A stretch of 64,000 bases of DNA, taken from Sulfitobacter sp. SK012 (GTDB lineage: Bacteria; Pseudomonadota; Alphaproteobacteria; Rhodobacterales; Rhodobacteraceae). Under the pieces are notes generated by a model, which was not told where the DNA came from, made no database searches, and saw nothing but the letters and a program-made list of their open reading frames with translations. The stretch covers positions 930,001 through 994,000 of the forward strand of contig NZ_CP025804.1 of the NCBI RefSeq assembly GCF_003352085.1, read 5' to 3'. The stretch's first letter is position 1. Each line of letters opens with the position of its first letter. The position numbers and the translations under genes are program-made. Below, piece after piece: positions 54,229-63,241 of this stretch.

Positions 54229-55457
54229 TTTTTCTTGACCGGCGCGCCCCCGGCAAAGCTGTTGCCGTTCACGTAGTCGCACGGTGATTCTTGCATCTGA
54301 AGGTGCAGCCCGTCGCCCTTATAGGGGTGCGCGCGCGCCAAATCTTCATCCACATCGATGCCAAGCCCCGGCGCGGTAGGAGCCGCAATATACCCGCCTT
54401 CGGTCTTCAAACTCCCCTTGATGAGCGCACCATGGAACGGTGTTTCAATCGTTTCGCACATCAAGATGTTAGGGATGGAAACGGCGAGGTGGATGTTTGC
54501 GGCCCATTCCACCGGACCCGCATAAAGATGCGGCGCCATCTGCGCATTATAAACTTCCGCCATCGCGGCGACCTTCTTCATTTCCCAGATGCCACCTGCA
54601 CGACCCAACGCAGGCTGCAAGATCGTGGCCGCACCCGAGCGCAAGACAGGTGCAAATTCTGCTTTTGTGGTCAACCGTTCGCCTGTTGCCACAGGGATGC
54701 GGACCGCGCGCGCAACTTTGGCCATTTCTTCGACATTGTCGGGCGGGATCGGTTCTTCGAACCACAGCGGGCTATAGGGTTCAATCGCTTGGCCCAATCG
54801 AATGGCACCAGCGGTGGTGAACTGTCCATGGGTGCCAAACAACAGATCAGCCTTGTCGCCAACGGCCTCACGAATTGCTTTGCAGAACGCAACTGACATC
54901 GTGATGTCTTGCATGGCGGGCATGTGCCCTCCGCGCAGAGTGTAGGGGCCTGCGGGGTCAAATTTAACGGCTGTAAACCCGCGCGCTACACAATCCAATG
55001 CGGACTCAGCGGCCATTTCAGGCGAGGTCCAGAACGCATCGATATCGTGGTGCGGCAGTGGATAAAGATAGGTATAGGCCCGAACGCGTTCGTTCATCCG
55101 CCCACCCAGCAGCGCATAAACCGGCCGCTCGCGTGCCTTGCCAAGGATATCCCAACAGGCGATTTCAAGCCCTGAAAACGCGCCCATAACGCTCAGATCG
55201 GGCCGCTGCGTAAAGCCGCTTGAGTAAACGCGCCGGAACATCAGCTCTATGTTCTCGGGGTTCTCGCCAGCCATGTGCCGCGCAAAGACGTCTTGGATCA
55301 CCGCGCGCATTGCTTCCGGGCCAATGGAGGATGCATAGCATTCGCCCCACCCAACGATGCCATTGTCAGTCGTGACCTTGACCAAGATCCAATACTGGCC
55401 ACCCCAACCGGGTGCTGGCGGCGCTGTTATGATGATATCGAGATCTTGCAGTTTCAT
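54225..55457 (-). CDS. enolase-superfamily protein (mandelate racemase / sugar-acid dehydratase type)
   Basis: This 410-residue protein has the N-terminal capping domain and the TIM-barrel of the mandelate racemase subgroup. Visible: the Lys-x-Asp pair in AVKFDPAG, metal-ligand regions LLFGTHGQF, WFEEPIPPDN and ATGERL, and a candidate base His in MAPHLYAG. The Asp that normally pairs with this His (QPDxxxxGG) reads QPALGRAGG here, so it is missing. Acid-sugar dehydration is the best guess. GAGAG precedes the ATG. The alcohol dehydrogenase gene is upstream in the same direction. Confidence 0.83.
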   Translation of the reverse strand: MKLQDLDIIITAPPAPGWGGQYWILVKVTTDNGIVGWGECYASSIGPEAMRAVIQDVFARHMAGENPENIELMFRRVYSSGFTQRPDLSVMGAFSGLEIACWDILGKARERPVYALLGGRMNERVRAYTYLYPLPHHDIDAFWTSPEMAAESALDCVARGFTAVKFDPAGPYTLRGGHMPAMQDITMSVAFCKAIREAVGDKADLLFGTHGQFTTAGAIRLGQAIEPYSPLWFEEPIPPDNVEEMAKVARAVRIPVATGERLTTKAEFAPVLRSGAATILQPALGRAGGIWEMKKVAAMAEVYNAQMAPHLYAGPVEWAANIHLAVSIPNILMCETIETPFHGALIKGSLKTEGGYIAAPTAPGLGIDVDEDLARAHPYKGDGLHLQMQESPCDYVNGNSFAGGAPVKKN

Positions 55458-55508
55458 GGCATGCTCTCATCGTTCAGTTGGGTCGAATATGGTTTGGTTC
55501 CGGTGATG

Positions 55509-56597
55509 TCATTGATCAAACATGATCACATTACGCCGGGCCGCCCCTGATTTGGTATCCTCAATGGCTTCGTTGATCTGATCCAAACGCCACCGCCCCG
55601 ATATCAACTCATCCAATTTCAATCGGCCTTGGTCATAGAGATCTACCATCCAAGGGATGTCGCGCTGGATCACCACATCGCCCATTTTGGAGCCGATCAT
55701 ACCTTGGCCGGTTGCAGCCAACATCACTGGCTCATAGGTCGACATGGCACCGGAATGCGGCATGCCAACCATGATGACCTTGCCACCGGCGGCGAGGTAT
55801 TTTGGGGCGCTGTCATAGGCGGGGATCGCGCCCACGGTGACGATCACGGCATCCGCGCCGCGCCCCAGGGCTTTGATGGCTGCGCGCCAAGGCTTCTCGC
55901 CTGTTGCCAGCACGCCGTCGGTGGCTCCGAATTCGCGCGCCACAGTTAATTTATCTTCGCTCATGTCCACCGCTACGATCCGGCGTGCACCTGCGATCCG
56001 CGCGCCTTGGATGGCGTTTAGACCCACACCGCCGGCACCGATGACCACCACGTCTTGGCCCGCGCGCAACTTGGCTGCATTCACGACTGCCCCAACGCCT
56101 GTAATCACGCCGCAGGCGATTAGGCTGGCGGCATCTTTGGGAATGTCCGCGCTGATCTTGACGACTTGATTTTGCGCCACCACGACTTTTTCAGCAAACG
56201 CTCCGCAGGCCATCGCTTGGTGTAGTTTGCTGCCGTCTTTGGTTTTTATCGGTCCATGATCACCGTCATAGGGGGTCTCGCAGGCTGTTGGCTGACCAGA
56301 TGCGCAAGTAGGGCAAGACCCACAGGCACGGATCAAAGTCACCACGACGCTATCGCCAAGGGCAAGGCCGTGAACCGCATCCCCAAGGGCACTGATCCGG
56401 CCAGCGGCCTCGTGGCCATAGACCGCGGGAAGTGACCCACCCCATGCCCCAGAGGCAAAAGAGATATCCGAATGGCAGATCGCCACGGCATCCAGCGTGA
56501 CTTCAATTTCAGCGCCCTTGGGCGCTCGGAGTTCAATCTCTTCTACGACGAGGGGCGCACCAAATTCATGGCAGACAGCGGCTTTTATCAGGGGCAA
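55509..56597 (-). CDS. zinc-dependent alcohol dehydrogenase (medium-chain, class III-like)
   Basis: This protein of about 362 residues has catalytic zinc ligands in AICHSD, YGHEAAGR and the Cys of IACGVITG, a structural zinc set in ACGSCPTCASGQPTAC, and the NAD site VVIGAGGVGLNAIQG. It probably oxidises a primary or secondary alcohol and might also act on hydroxymethyl-glutathione like FrmA, which it resembles in part. No ATG lies at the expected place; I start it at a TTG (56597) after AAAGG, with another TTG at 56630 as alternative. Confidence 0.85.
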   Translation of the reverse strand: MPLIKAAVCHEFGAPLVVEEIELRAPKGAEIEVTLDAVAICHSDISFASGAWGGSLPAVYGHEAAGRISALGDAVHGLALGDSVVVTLIRACGSCPTCASGQPTACETPYDGDHGPIKTKDGSKLHQAMACGAFAEKVVVAQNQVVKISADIPKDAASLIACGVITGVGAVVNAAKLRAGQDVVVIGAGGVGLNAIQGARIAGARRIVAVDMSEDKLTVAREFGATDGVLATGEKPWRAAIKALGRGADAVIVTVGAIPAYDSAPKYLAAGGKVIMVGMPHSGAMSTYEPVMLAATGQGMIGSKMGDVVIQRDIPWMVDLYDQGRLKLDELISGRWRLDQINEAIEDTKSGAARRNVIMFDQ

Positions 56598-56692
56598 GGG
56601 CAGGGTCCTTTGATGGCGTTCTTTTGCCAAGGTCGCGCGATTCCGATCCCACGTGCAAGTGCCTTCCGCGACCTAGAAAAGAAAGATACCGA

Positions 56693-57892
56693 CTAGTCCG
56701 CTTGGCGGGGTATCGACAGCACCACAAATAGCGCCAAGATGCTGAGTGCCGCGGCCAATAGGAACGGCGCGCCGGGTGCCCAGATGGGGGCGTTTTCATC
56801 GGTAAAGCGTGCAAATGTGTAGGTCATTGCCATCGGTGCAAACATCATTGCAAGTGCTGAGGCAGAGGTGAGCGCGCCTTGCAGTTCGCCCTGACTGTTG
56901 TCGGGCACGCGGCGCGACATCATCCCTTGCAAAGCGGGGGGAATGATCCCGCCAAGGGCCGCGACCGGTGTGAGGATCAAAACAATTGTGCCGCTCGTGA
57001 TCAAACCGATCAAAACATAGCTGCTGATGCTGCACACTAAACCGGCGGTCACCGTGCCGCGTTCCCCCAATACCCGCAGGATAGGACGCATGCCGCCGCC
57101 TTGGATCAGCGCCATCGCCACCCCGAACAGAGCAAGCGATAAGCCTATCATTGATGGGCTCCAATCAAAGCGGGCCTGCCCAAAATACGACCAGACGGCG
57201 GGGTATACCGAGAAAGCTACGTGGTAGAGGAAATAGACCAACAACAACGTCCTGACGCCGGGAAGTGCGCCGAGGCTGCGCAACGCTCCCAATGGGTTTG
57301 CGCGCCGCCAATCAAAGGGACGGCGTGTTGCATCGGTGACGGTTTCTTTTAGCACAATCGCGCCAAATGCGGCATTTGCAGCGGCAAGGGCTGCGGCCAT
57401 CCAGAATGGCGCGCGGGGGCCGTATTCGCCCAAGACCCCGCCCAGCAGCGGGCCAAGAATAAAGCCCACGCCAAAGCCAGCGCCGATCAATCCGAAATTC
57501 GCAGCGCGATCCTTAGGGGCAGAGATATCGGCCATGTAAGCAGAAGCTGTTGATTGAGTGGCGGCTGTGATGCCTGCCACCATCCGCCCCACGACAAGCA
57601 CCCACAAGCTGCCTGCGACGGCCATCACAACGTAGTCTGCCGCCATCACCACAAGCGAGATCAGCAAGACAGGCCGGCGGCCATACCGGTCTGATAACCC
57701 GCCCATGGCGGGGCCAAACAGGAATTGGAAAACGGCAAACGTGGTTGTCAGGATACCGCCCCAAAGTGCGGCGCGACTTAAGGATCCGCCGCCAACATCT
57801 TGGATAAGATCGGGCATCACCGGTACCATCAGGCCGATGCCCATCGCATCGATCATCACCGTGAGCATGATAAAAACAACAGGCAGACGCAT
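56693..57892 (-). CDS. MFS transporter, TetA-like family
   Basis: This 399-residue protein has twelve membrane segments and the MFS loop motif GGLSDRYGRRPVLL after the second segment, with ITAATQSTASAYMADISAPKDRA in the fourth-fifth region as in TetA-type drug:H+ antiporters. It likely exports a metabolite or drug; resistance cannot be claimed from sequence. It lies between the alcohol dehydrogenase and the lactonase gene on the minus strand. The ribosome-binding site is weak. Confidence 0.88.
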   Translation of the reverse strand: MRLPVVFIMLTVMIDAMGIGLMVPVMPDLIQDVGGGSLSRAALWGGILTTTFAVFQFLFGPAMGGLSDRYGRRPVLLISLVVMAADYVVMAVAGSLWVLVVGRMVAGITAATQSTASAYMADISAPKDRAANFGLIGAGFGVGFILGPLLGGVLGEYGPRAPFWMAAALAAANAAFGAIVLKETVTDATRRPFDWRRANPLGALRSLGALPGVRTLLLVYFLYHVAFSVYPAVWSYFGQARFDWSPSMIGLSLALFGVAMALIQGGGMRPILRVLGERGTVTAGLVCSISSYVLIGLITSGTIVLILTPVAALGGIIPPALQGMMSRRVPDNSQGELQGALTSASALAMMFAPMAMTYTFARFTDENAPIWAPGAPFLLAAALSILALFVVLSIPRQAD

Positions 57893-57916
57893 GTCCGTCA
57901 GTATCCCTTGCGGCAG

Positions 57917-58717
57917 TTAGACATGACCGATGTCGCGCAAGAAATTGCTGAGGACGTCTGCGAATTCCTGGGGCTGCTCAACGCAAGGAAGGTGGCCGGC
58001 CTTGCGAATGAGGTGGAACTTTGCCCCCGGTATTAAGTCGACCGTTTCGCGCACCAGATCAGGCGGCGTTGCGCCATCTTCAGTGCCCGCAATGCCCAGG
58101 CAGGGTAGGCGCAATCCGCTGGTTGGCGTGTAAAAGTCGGTGCCTGATATTGCTGCTGAACAGCCTGAATACCCTGCGGCCTCGCCGCGTACTAACATGT
58201 TGCGCCATAATTCCAGCGCTGGCGTGTCGCGAAATGGTTTTGAGAACCAGCGCTCCATCACCGCATCGGCAAGGCTTTCTATGCCGCCGTGTTCAATCTG
58301 TGCAATTCGGTCGGCCCACAGGGCGGGGTTGCCGATTTTGGCCGCCGTGTTGCTGAGTACCAATGCACGAACTTGATCAAGCCGTTTGACAGCCAAACCC
58401 TGCGCGATCATTCCGCCGATCGAGAGACCTACAAAAACGCACCCACGCACATTCAAATGGTCAAGCAGCGCTTCGGTATCGGAAATAAGCGCACCCATGG
58501 AGTAAGGCGCAGGCGGGCAAGTCGAAAGACCATGGCCGCGTTTGTCGAACCGGACAATGCGTAGACCCGGAGGTAGCAATGGCAACACCTCATCCCAAAG
58601 CCGCATGTCAGTGCCGAGCGAATTTGCAAAGACCACCGGCGGGCCATCTTCGGGACCGTCGACACGGTAATGCAGGCGCACGTCGCCTGTGTCGAACATC
58701 TGCATGTGTGCACTCAT
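57917..58717 (-). CDS. alpha/beta-hydrolase similar to 3-oxoadipate enol-lactonase
   Basis: This 266-residue hydrolase has the nucleophile elbow VGLSIGGMIAQG, the oxyanion region FANSLGTDMRLWDEV, a catalytic Asp in GTEDGATPP and His in KAGHLPCVEQP. It matches PcaD, the lactonase of protocatechuate degradation. No other pca gene is present in the window, so its substrate may be a different lactone or ester. It is the last gene of the four-gene minus-strand hydrolase group. Confidence 0.82.
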   Translation of the reverse strand: MSAHMQMFDTGDVRLHYRVDGPEDGPPVVFANSLGTDMRLWDEVLPLLPPGLRIVRFDKRGHGLSTCPPAPYSMGALISDTEALLDHLNVRGCVFVGLSIGGMIAQGLAVKRLDQVRALVLSNTAAKIGNPALWADRIAQIEHGGIESLADAVMERWFSKPFRDTPALELWRNMLVRGEAAGYSGCSAAISGTDFYTPTSGLRLPCLGIAGTEDGATPPDLVRETVDLIPGAKFHLIRKAGHLPCVEQPQEFADVLSNFLRDIGHV

Positions 58718-58719
58718 TT

Positions 58720-59688
58720 TCAGATGCCCTCCAGCGCGCGGCGGAACATTTCGGCGTCCACGTTGCCGCCCGATATGATGGCAATTACGTCGTCGCCTTC
58801 GATTTCATCTTTGCGAAAAAGTGCCGCAGCCAGGGCGACCGCACCGCCCGGCTCGGCCACCAGCTTTAGCCGCTGGAATGCCAGTGCCATGGCTTGCAGT
58901 GCTTCGCCGTCGCTGACCACAAAACCGGGCCCGGCCAAGCGCTTGAGGATTGGAAACGTAATGTCGCCGGGTTGGGGCGTAACAATCGCATCGCAAATTG
59001 AACCTGTTTGATGCGCGTTGTGTTCAATCTGGCCCGATGCGAGCGAGCGGGCCACGTCGTCAAATCCTTCTGGCTCGGCGGGACGTACCCTGAGGCCGGG
59101 CGCGTCTGCTTCGAGAGCGAGTGCGATACCCGATGTGAGACCACCCCCACCACAACACACGATCACGTCGGCTTGGGTGATGCCGTGCGCCTTGGCTTGC
59201 TCGGCGATCTCGAGGCCGGTGGTGCCTTGGCCCGCGATAACCTCGGGTTCATCGTAGGGTTTGATCAACGTCAGCCCACGCTCAGCCGCCAACTGCGCAC
59301 CTATCTTGTCGCGGTCTTCGGTGGCGCGGTGGTAAGTTACGACCTCGGCCCCCAGCGCACGGGTGTTGTCGATCTTGAGTTTTGGCGCGTCCGAGGGCAT
59401 CACAATGACGGCTGGCACCCCGTGCATTTTGGCCGCAAGTGCCACGCCTTGTGCATGATTGCCGCTGGAAAAAGCGATCACCCCTGGCGCGCGGGTGTCT
59501 TGATCAAGCGCTGAAACCGCCGAGTACCCACCACGAAATTTGAAGCTACCGGTATGCTGTAGGCACTCCGGTTTAATCCAAACCCGGCGGCCAGCGATCT
59601 CGTCGAGAAAGGGCGAATTCAAGAGCGGTGTGCGCCGGACAACAACAGCAATGCGGGCATCTGCGGCGCGGATCATATCAATGTTCAT
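58720..59688 (-). CDS. threonine/serine dehydratase-like PLP enzyme
   Basis: This 322-residue enzyme is a fold-type II PLP protein with Lys50 in QHTGSFKFRGG, the Ser-Gly-Asn loop SSGNHAQGVALAA, and the phosphate-binding glycine loop CCGGGGLTSG. There is no C-terminal ACT regulatory domain, so it is the catabolic, non-allosteric type; hydroxy-amino acids (threonine, serine, hydroxyaspartate) are the likely substrates. The ATG at 59688 is in ATGA overlap with the upstream hydrolase gene and has a GGAG site. Confidence 0.88.
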   Translation of the reverse strand: MNIDMIRAADARIAVVVRRTPLLNSPFLDEIAGRRVWIKPECLQHTGSFKFRGGYSAVSALDQDTRAPGVIAFSSGNHAQGVALAAKMHGVPAVIVMPSDAPKLKIDNTRALGAEVVTYHRATEDRDKIGAQLAAERGLTLIKPYDEPEVIAGQGTTGLEIAEQAKAHGITQADVIVCCGGGGLTSGIALALEADAPGLRVRPAEPEGFDDVARSLASGQIEHNAHQTGSICDAIVTPQPGDITFPILKRLAGPGFVVSDGEALQAMALAFQRLKLVAEPGGAVALAAALFRKDEIEGDDVIAIISGGNVDAEMFRRALEGI

Positions 59689-60509
59689 GCCATCATCTCC
59701 GTCCACTTATGCAGCGCCGCAACGGCCTCGGGCTCATCTAGGAACGGGATGTGGCCCCGGCCCGGAACGCGCGCATAGATCATGTCGGGGCGGCGGTTCT
59801 GCATTTCGGCGACAGTTTCATCGCTGAGCAGGTTTGAATTGGCACCATGGATGCATGCCAAAGGCAGGCCATCCATTGCGTCAAAAAAGGGCCAAAGGTC
59901 AGGGGCAGCTTGTGCACCAGCCGCCTCAATCGCGTCACGCAGGTGTTTGTCGTAGGTGATCTGCAGGCCTGCGTCGGATTGCGTGTAATGTTTGCGCGCT
60001 TCCTCCAGCCAGCGGCTGTCGGGCACATCGTCAAACTCCGAGAACACGTGGGGCATTGCGGCCGCGGCTTCTGCGTGGGTCTGAGCTGCGGGATTTCGGC
60101 CAAGGTATCCCATGATAAAGCTCAACCCGTTTGGATCAATGTAGGGCCCTATGTCATTGAGCGCGACACCCAAAAGGCGGTCTTTTGCACCCATCGCCAA
60201 GCCCATCGCGTTCATACCACCACGAGAGGTGCCAAGGATCGCAACCTTATCGAGAGCCAGATGCGCGAGCAGTTCCAGAACATCACGGCATTCCACCGGC
60301 AGGGTGTAATTCCGCCATTCGGGATCGAAATCGGACTGACCGCGGCCTCGGTAATCAAGTTTGATCAGCCGGTGATCTGGAAGATATGGTGAGACGTAGT
60401 CGAAATCGCGCGTTGTCCGGGTTAGGCCTGCGAGGCAAAGGATTGGAAGGCCAGCGCCTTCGTCTTCGTAATAGAGCTTGAGGCCATCAGAAGTTGTGAA
60501 ATGCGCCAT
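59685..60509 (-). CDS. alpha/beta-hydrolase
   Basis: This 274-residue hydrolase has the elbow ILGTSRGGMNAMGLA with the catalytic Ser, YRGRGQSDFDPEW, and a C-terminal His in PGRGHIPFLDEPEA. It is unlike the PcaD-like protein encoded downstream apart from the fold. Substrate unknown. The start at 60509 overlaps the stop of the HAD gene (TGATG), and its stop overlaps the dehydratase start. Confidence 0.88.
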   Translation of the reverse strand: MAHFTTSDGLKLYYEDEGAGLPILCLAGLTRTTRDFDYVSPYLPDHRLIKLDYRGRGQSDFDPEWRNYTLPVECRDVLELLAHLALDKVAILGTSRGGMNAMGLAMGAKDRLLGVALNDIGPYIDPNGLSFIMGYLGRNPAAQTHAEAAAAMPHVFSEFDDVPDSRWLEEARKHYTQSDAGLQITYDKHLRDAIEAAGAQAAPDLWPFFDAMDGLPLACIHGANSNLLSDETVAEMQNRRPDMIYARVPGRGHIPFLDEPEAVAALHKWTEMMA

Positions 60510-61195
60510 CAAAGACCTGCCAATTCCGGAATGTCGGTCAAATCACTTAAAGTATGGGCTGGTTTCCATGGCATTCGGTCAACTGGATCACCGCCGCGGT
60601 TGACCCAAGCGGTGGTAAACCCGTAACCCGTCGCGGCTGCGGCATCCCAGCCGTTGGAGGACACAAACAACACCTCATTTTTTGCACAGCCGAATTGCGC
60701 CCCGACAAGGTCATAGACCCGCGCATCGGGTTTAAAGATGCCGACGCTTTCAACAGACAAAAGGGCATCAAGCATTCCGTTGATATGTGCACTGTCGACC
60801 GCGCCGCTCAGCATATCTGGCGACCCGTTGGATAAGATCGCTGTGTTGAGGCCAGCTTGTTTTAGAGCACCCAGCATCTCGGGGACCTCCGGGTAGGCCT
60901 GAAGCTCCCAATACAGCGCCAAAAGACGTTCACGAAGAGCTAAATCACCAGCGTGGCCGGTTTTCTCTAGCGCCCAGTCCAGGCCATCTTGCGTGACGTG
61001 CCAGAAATCAGTGTGTGCATCGGTCACTGCGCGCAGCCAGCTGTATTGCAGTTGCTTGAGGCGCCAATGTTCGGCGATCTGTGGCCACGTCTCTTTGATG
61101 GCAGCAAATTCGGGTTCGGATGCCGCCTGACGTGCAGCGGCGGCTACGTCAAAAAGGGTGCCGTACGCGTCAAAAACGCAGGTGGTAATGGGCAT
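60509..61195 (-). CDS. haloacid dehalogenase, type II (HAD superfamily)
   Basis: This 228-residue protein has the HAD nucleophile Asp9 in FDAYGTLFDVAAAA, the second motif LSNGSPDML, the Lys in FKPDARVYDL and the SSNGWDAAAATGYG loop, as in L-2-haloacid dehalogenases, which hydrolyse 2-chloro acids to 2-hydroxy acids. The family also contains related phosphatases. The start at 61195 has GGAGA upstream; the longer open frame runs into the divergent spacer. It is first of the four-gene group HAD / hydrolase / dehydratase / lactonase. Confidence 0.88.
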   Translation of the reverse strand: MPITTCVFDAYGTLFDVAAAARQAASEPEFAAIKETWPQIAEHWRLKQLQYSWLRAVTDAHTDFWHVTQDGLDWALEKTGHAGDLALRERLLALYWELQAYPEVPEMLGALKQAGLNTAILSNGSPDMLSGAVDSAHINGMLDALLSVESVGIFKPDARVYDLVGAQFGCAKNEVLFVSSNGWDAAAATGYGFTTAWVNRGGDPVDRMPWKPAHTLSDLTDIPELAGL

Positions 61196-61366
61196 GGGAT
61201 CTCCAGCTTTTGGTTGGGAGTAGACTGTCACGTGGATAGGCTGCCGAAAAGGGCGAAAACGGGGTTTACGTCGCGGCCTTGTCTTGGCAGGGTGGCCCAT
61301 CACTGGGGAGTACCTGCGCAGATACGCGGCCTCCCGTTCAATCCTCCCAAAAATTGGAGACGACTT

Positions 61367-61795
61367 ATGGCTGAGGTCAAACCCGGCGACACCGTGCACA
61401 TTCATTACACTGGCACTTTATTGGATGGCACCGCATTCGACAGCTCAGAAGGGCGCGAACCGCTGTCCTTTGAGGTGGGCTCTGGGCAGATTATTCCGGG
61501 ACTTGATGTGGCCATACCGGGGATGACAGTCGGTGAGAAAAAGGTGGTCAAGATCGCCTGTACCGATGCCTACGGCCCTTTGAACCCTGAGATGCGCCAG
61601 GCAGTCCCACGAGAGGGTATCCCAGATGATATCCCGCTGGAAGTTGGCACGCAGTTGCAAATGCAAACGCCCGACGGGCAGGCGATGCCTGTGATGATTG
61701 TTGAACTTGATGAAGCGACGGTGACGTTGGACGCCAATCATCCGCTGGCAGGCAAAGATCTGCAGTTTGATATCGAATTGGTCAAGATCGACTGA
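61367..61795 (+). CDS. FKBP-type peptidyl-prolyl isomerase (SlyD-like)
   Basis: This 142-residue protein has the FKBP fold (VHIHYTGTLLDGTAFDSS, SFEVGSGQIIPGLDVAIPGM, and EKKVVKIACTDAYGP leading into the inserted flap). The insert-in-flap layout with a short C-terminus and no His-rich tail resembles SlyD-like proteins. It helps folding in the cytoplasm. A GGAG lies nine bases before the ATG. A terminator follows. Confidence 0.9.
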   Translation: MAEVKPGDTVHIHYTGTLLDGTAFDSSEGREPLSFEVGSGQIIPGLDVAIPGMTVGEKKVVKIACTDAYGPLNPEMRQAVPREGIPDDIPLEVGTQLQMQTPDGQAMPVMIVELDEATVTLDANHPLAGKDLQFDIELVKID

Positions 61796-61823
61796 TTGGT
61801 TTCAAACCACTCTAGTTTCGTTG

Positions 61824-61848
61824 AAAGGGAGGGCATGGCCCTCCTTTT
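61824..61848 (+). terminator. terminator after the FKBP gene
   Basis: AAAGGGAGGGC (61824-61834) and GCCCTCCTTT (61838-61847) form a GC-rich stem with a 3-base loop and one bulged G, followed by more T. Confidence 0.8.
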
Positions 61849-61943
61849 TACATGCAATCGTTACGGCTCAGGATAACGCCGCCGCGCGGGAATGCATCGA
61901 TATCAGGTTGGGTCAGCAGGGGATGCGGCACTGAGCCGCGGGC

Positions 61944-62363
61944 CTAACGCTTGGGTCGCAGGCGGATCACCACGTCGACGCTTGCGATCTCGGACCCTTC
62001 GGGGGCTGTCGGCAGGCGCGAAATTTCCAGTTGTTCCGAAGGCGCATCGGTCAGCTTGCCTTCATCTTCCCAAAAGAAATGGGGATGGTCATGGGTGTTT
62101 GTGTCGAAGTAGCTTTTGGAACCATCGACGGTCACTTCTTGTACAAGGCCTGCGTCACAAAAGGCACGTAACGTGTTGTAAACAGTGGCCAAAGACACTG
62201 CTTCGCCTTCACCCTTGGCCGCCTCAAATAGGCTTTCTGCAGTGACATGACGGTGCTGGCCGTCGCCAATCAGCAACGCGGCCAGCGTCACGCGCTGGCG
62301 GGTGGGGCGTAAGCCAGCTGTTGCAAGCCAGTTGGTGCCAATCTGATGCGGGGCCGTGATCAT
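61944..62363 (-). CDS. irr: Fur-family iron response regulator (Irr-like)
   Basis: This 139-residue protein has the Fur-type DNA-binding domain (GLRPTRQRVTLAALLIGDGQHRHVTAESLFEAA, then VSLATVYNTLRAFCDAGLVQEV) and the dimerisation domain with the His-rich HDHPHFFWEDEGK. Irr proteins of alphaproteobacteria bind haem rather than ferric iron and repress haem and iron-use genes under low iron. In Roseobacters irr lies beside fabA, as here. The ATG at 62363 has AGG upstream; the frame opens four codons earlier. Confidence 0.85.
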   Translation of the reverse strand: MITAPHQIGTNWLATAGLRPTRQRVTLAALLIGDGQHRHVTAESLFEAAKGEGEAVSLATVYNTLRAFCDAGLVQEVTVDGSKSYFDTNTHDHPHFFWEDEGKLTDAPSEQLEISRLPTAPEGSEIASVDVVIRLRPKR

Positions 62364-62440
62364 CTTAAGCCTCATGAAGCAGGTTTCACTCCATATAGGG
62401 GGTATGAGGGGGGATTTTCAATTGAAATCCCATATCGCAC

Positions 62441-63241
62441 TTAAGAAGTGCGACCATAAAACCCCATCTTTTCGGTATCGGAGAATTGCGCGCCAGGGTG
62501 TTCGTAAAAAGTAAACACGGTGATCACGCGTTCGATATCGCCGGCCACAGGTGTGACACGGTGGGCAGTGTTCTTGCCGCGAAAGACGTTGAGGGTCCCG
62601 GGGGTTACATGCATTTGCGTCGGGGTCAGCTTGCCGGTCAGCAAATCCGTGACACCAGCGTAATTGGGATCATCGTCGCGCCGTAGGTTACGTGCGTATT
62701 CAAACCCGCCGCCTTCTTGGGGTGCCTGCAACAGTAGCGTTGTGGTGAATTCGGAGCGGTCAAAATGCCAGTTCAGCGCCTCGCCGGCGCGATAAGCCAT
62801 GACATTGAGCCGCGAGAGCGCGTCATCCATCGGATAAAGCGCAGGTTTTTCCATGACATCGGCTAGAAAGGCGGCAAAGGGAAGCCACTCATAAATCTCC
62901 GTTACCGCAGTATCTTCGACCACATCGCCACATAAGGTGTGGTTCACTGTCTCAACCTGTTGCAGGGCCGGGTGGTCATCCGGAAGCTCCGGAATGTCCT
63001 TGCGAAAGTAGATGTTGTGGCGGCGGGCATGGCGAAAGGACTGCTTGGCAAAACGAGGCATGACCGCATCGACGCAAGCTGTGCGGGCATCCTCGCGCAA
63101 GAAACCCTCAAGGTTAAAGAGCCCGTCCTGCGCAAGCTCTGCTTGGCAGCGCGCAACAAGATCGCGGTACGCAGGCCTATCAGGCCGGTCCAGTGGGTAA
63201 CGGTCAAGGTCAATTAGGGCGGCAATATCGATCTGTTTCAT
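62441..63241 (-). CDS. 2OG-Fe(II) oxygenase (HalD/BesD-like fold family)
   Basis: This 266-residue protein has an iron facial triad: His159 and Asp161 in NWHFDRSEF and His227 in KNTAHRVTPV, with the 2-oxoglutarate-binding Arg a few residues on in DIERVITVF. It resembles the family from which the amino-acid halogenases BesD/HalD come, but halogenases lack the Asp; here it is present, so hydroxylation is expected. The substrate may be an amino acid. It is encoded divergent from fabA. Confidence 0.8.
   Translation of the reverse strand: MKQIDIAALIDLDRYPLDRPDRPAYRDLVARCQAELAQDGLFNLEGFLREDARTACVDAVMPRFAKQSFRHARRHNIYFRKDIPELPDDHPALQQVETVNHTLCGDVVEDTAVTEIYEWLPFAAFLADVMEKPALYPMDDALSRLNVMAYRAGEALNWHFDRSEFTTTLLLQAPQEGGGFEYARNLRRDDDPNYAGVTDLLTGKLTPTQMHVTPGTLNVFRGKNTAHRVTPVAGDIERVITVFTFYEHPGAQFSDTEKMGFYGRTS

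Noticed and set aside
62441..63241. Halogenase function for the 2OG-Fe(II) enzyme
   Set aside because: The HxD motif with Asp161 argues for a hydroxylase; halogenases lack this carboxylate.
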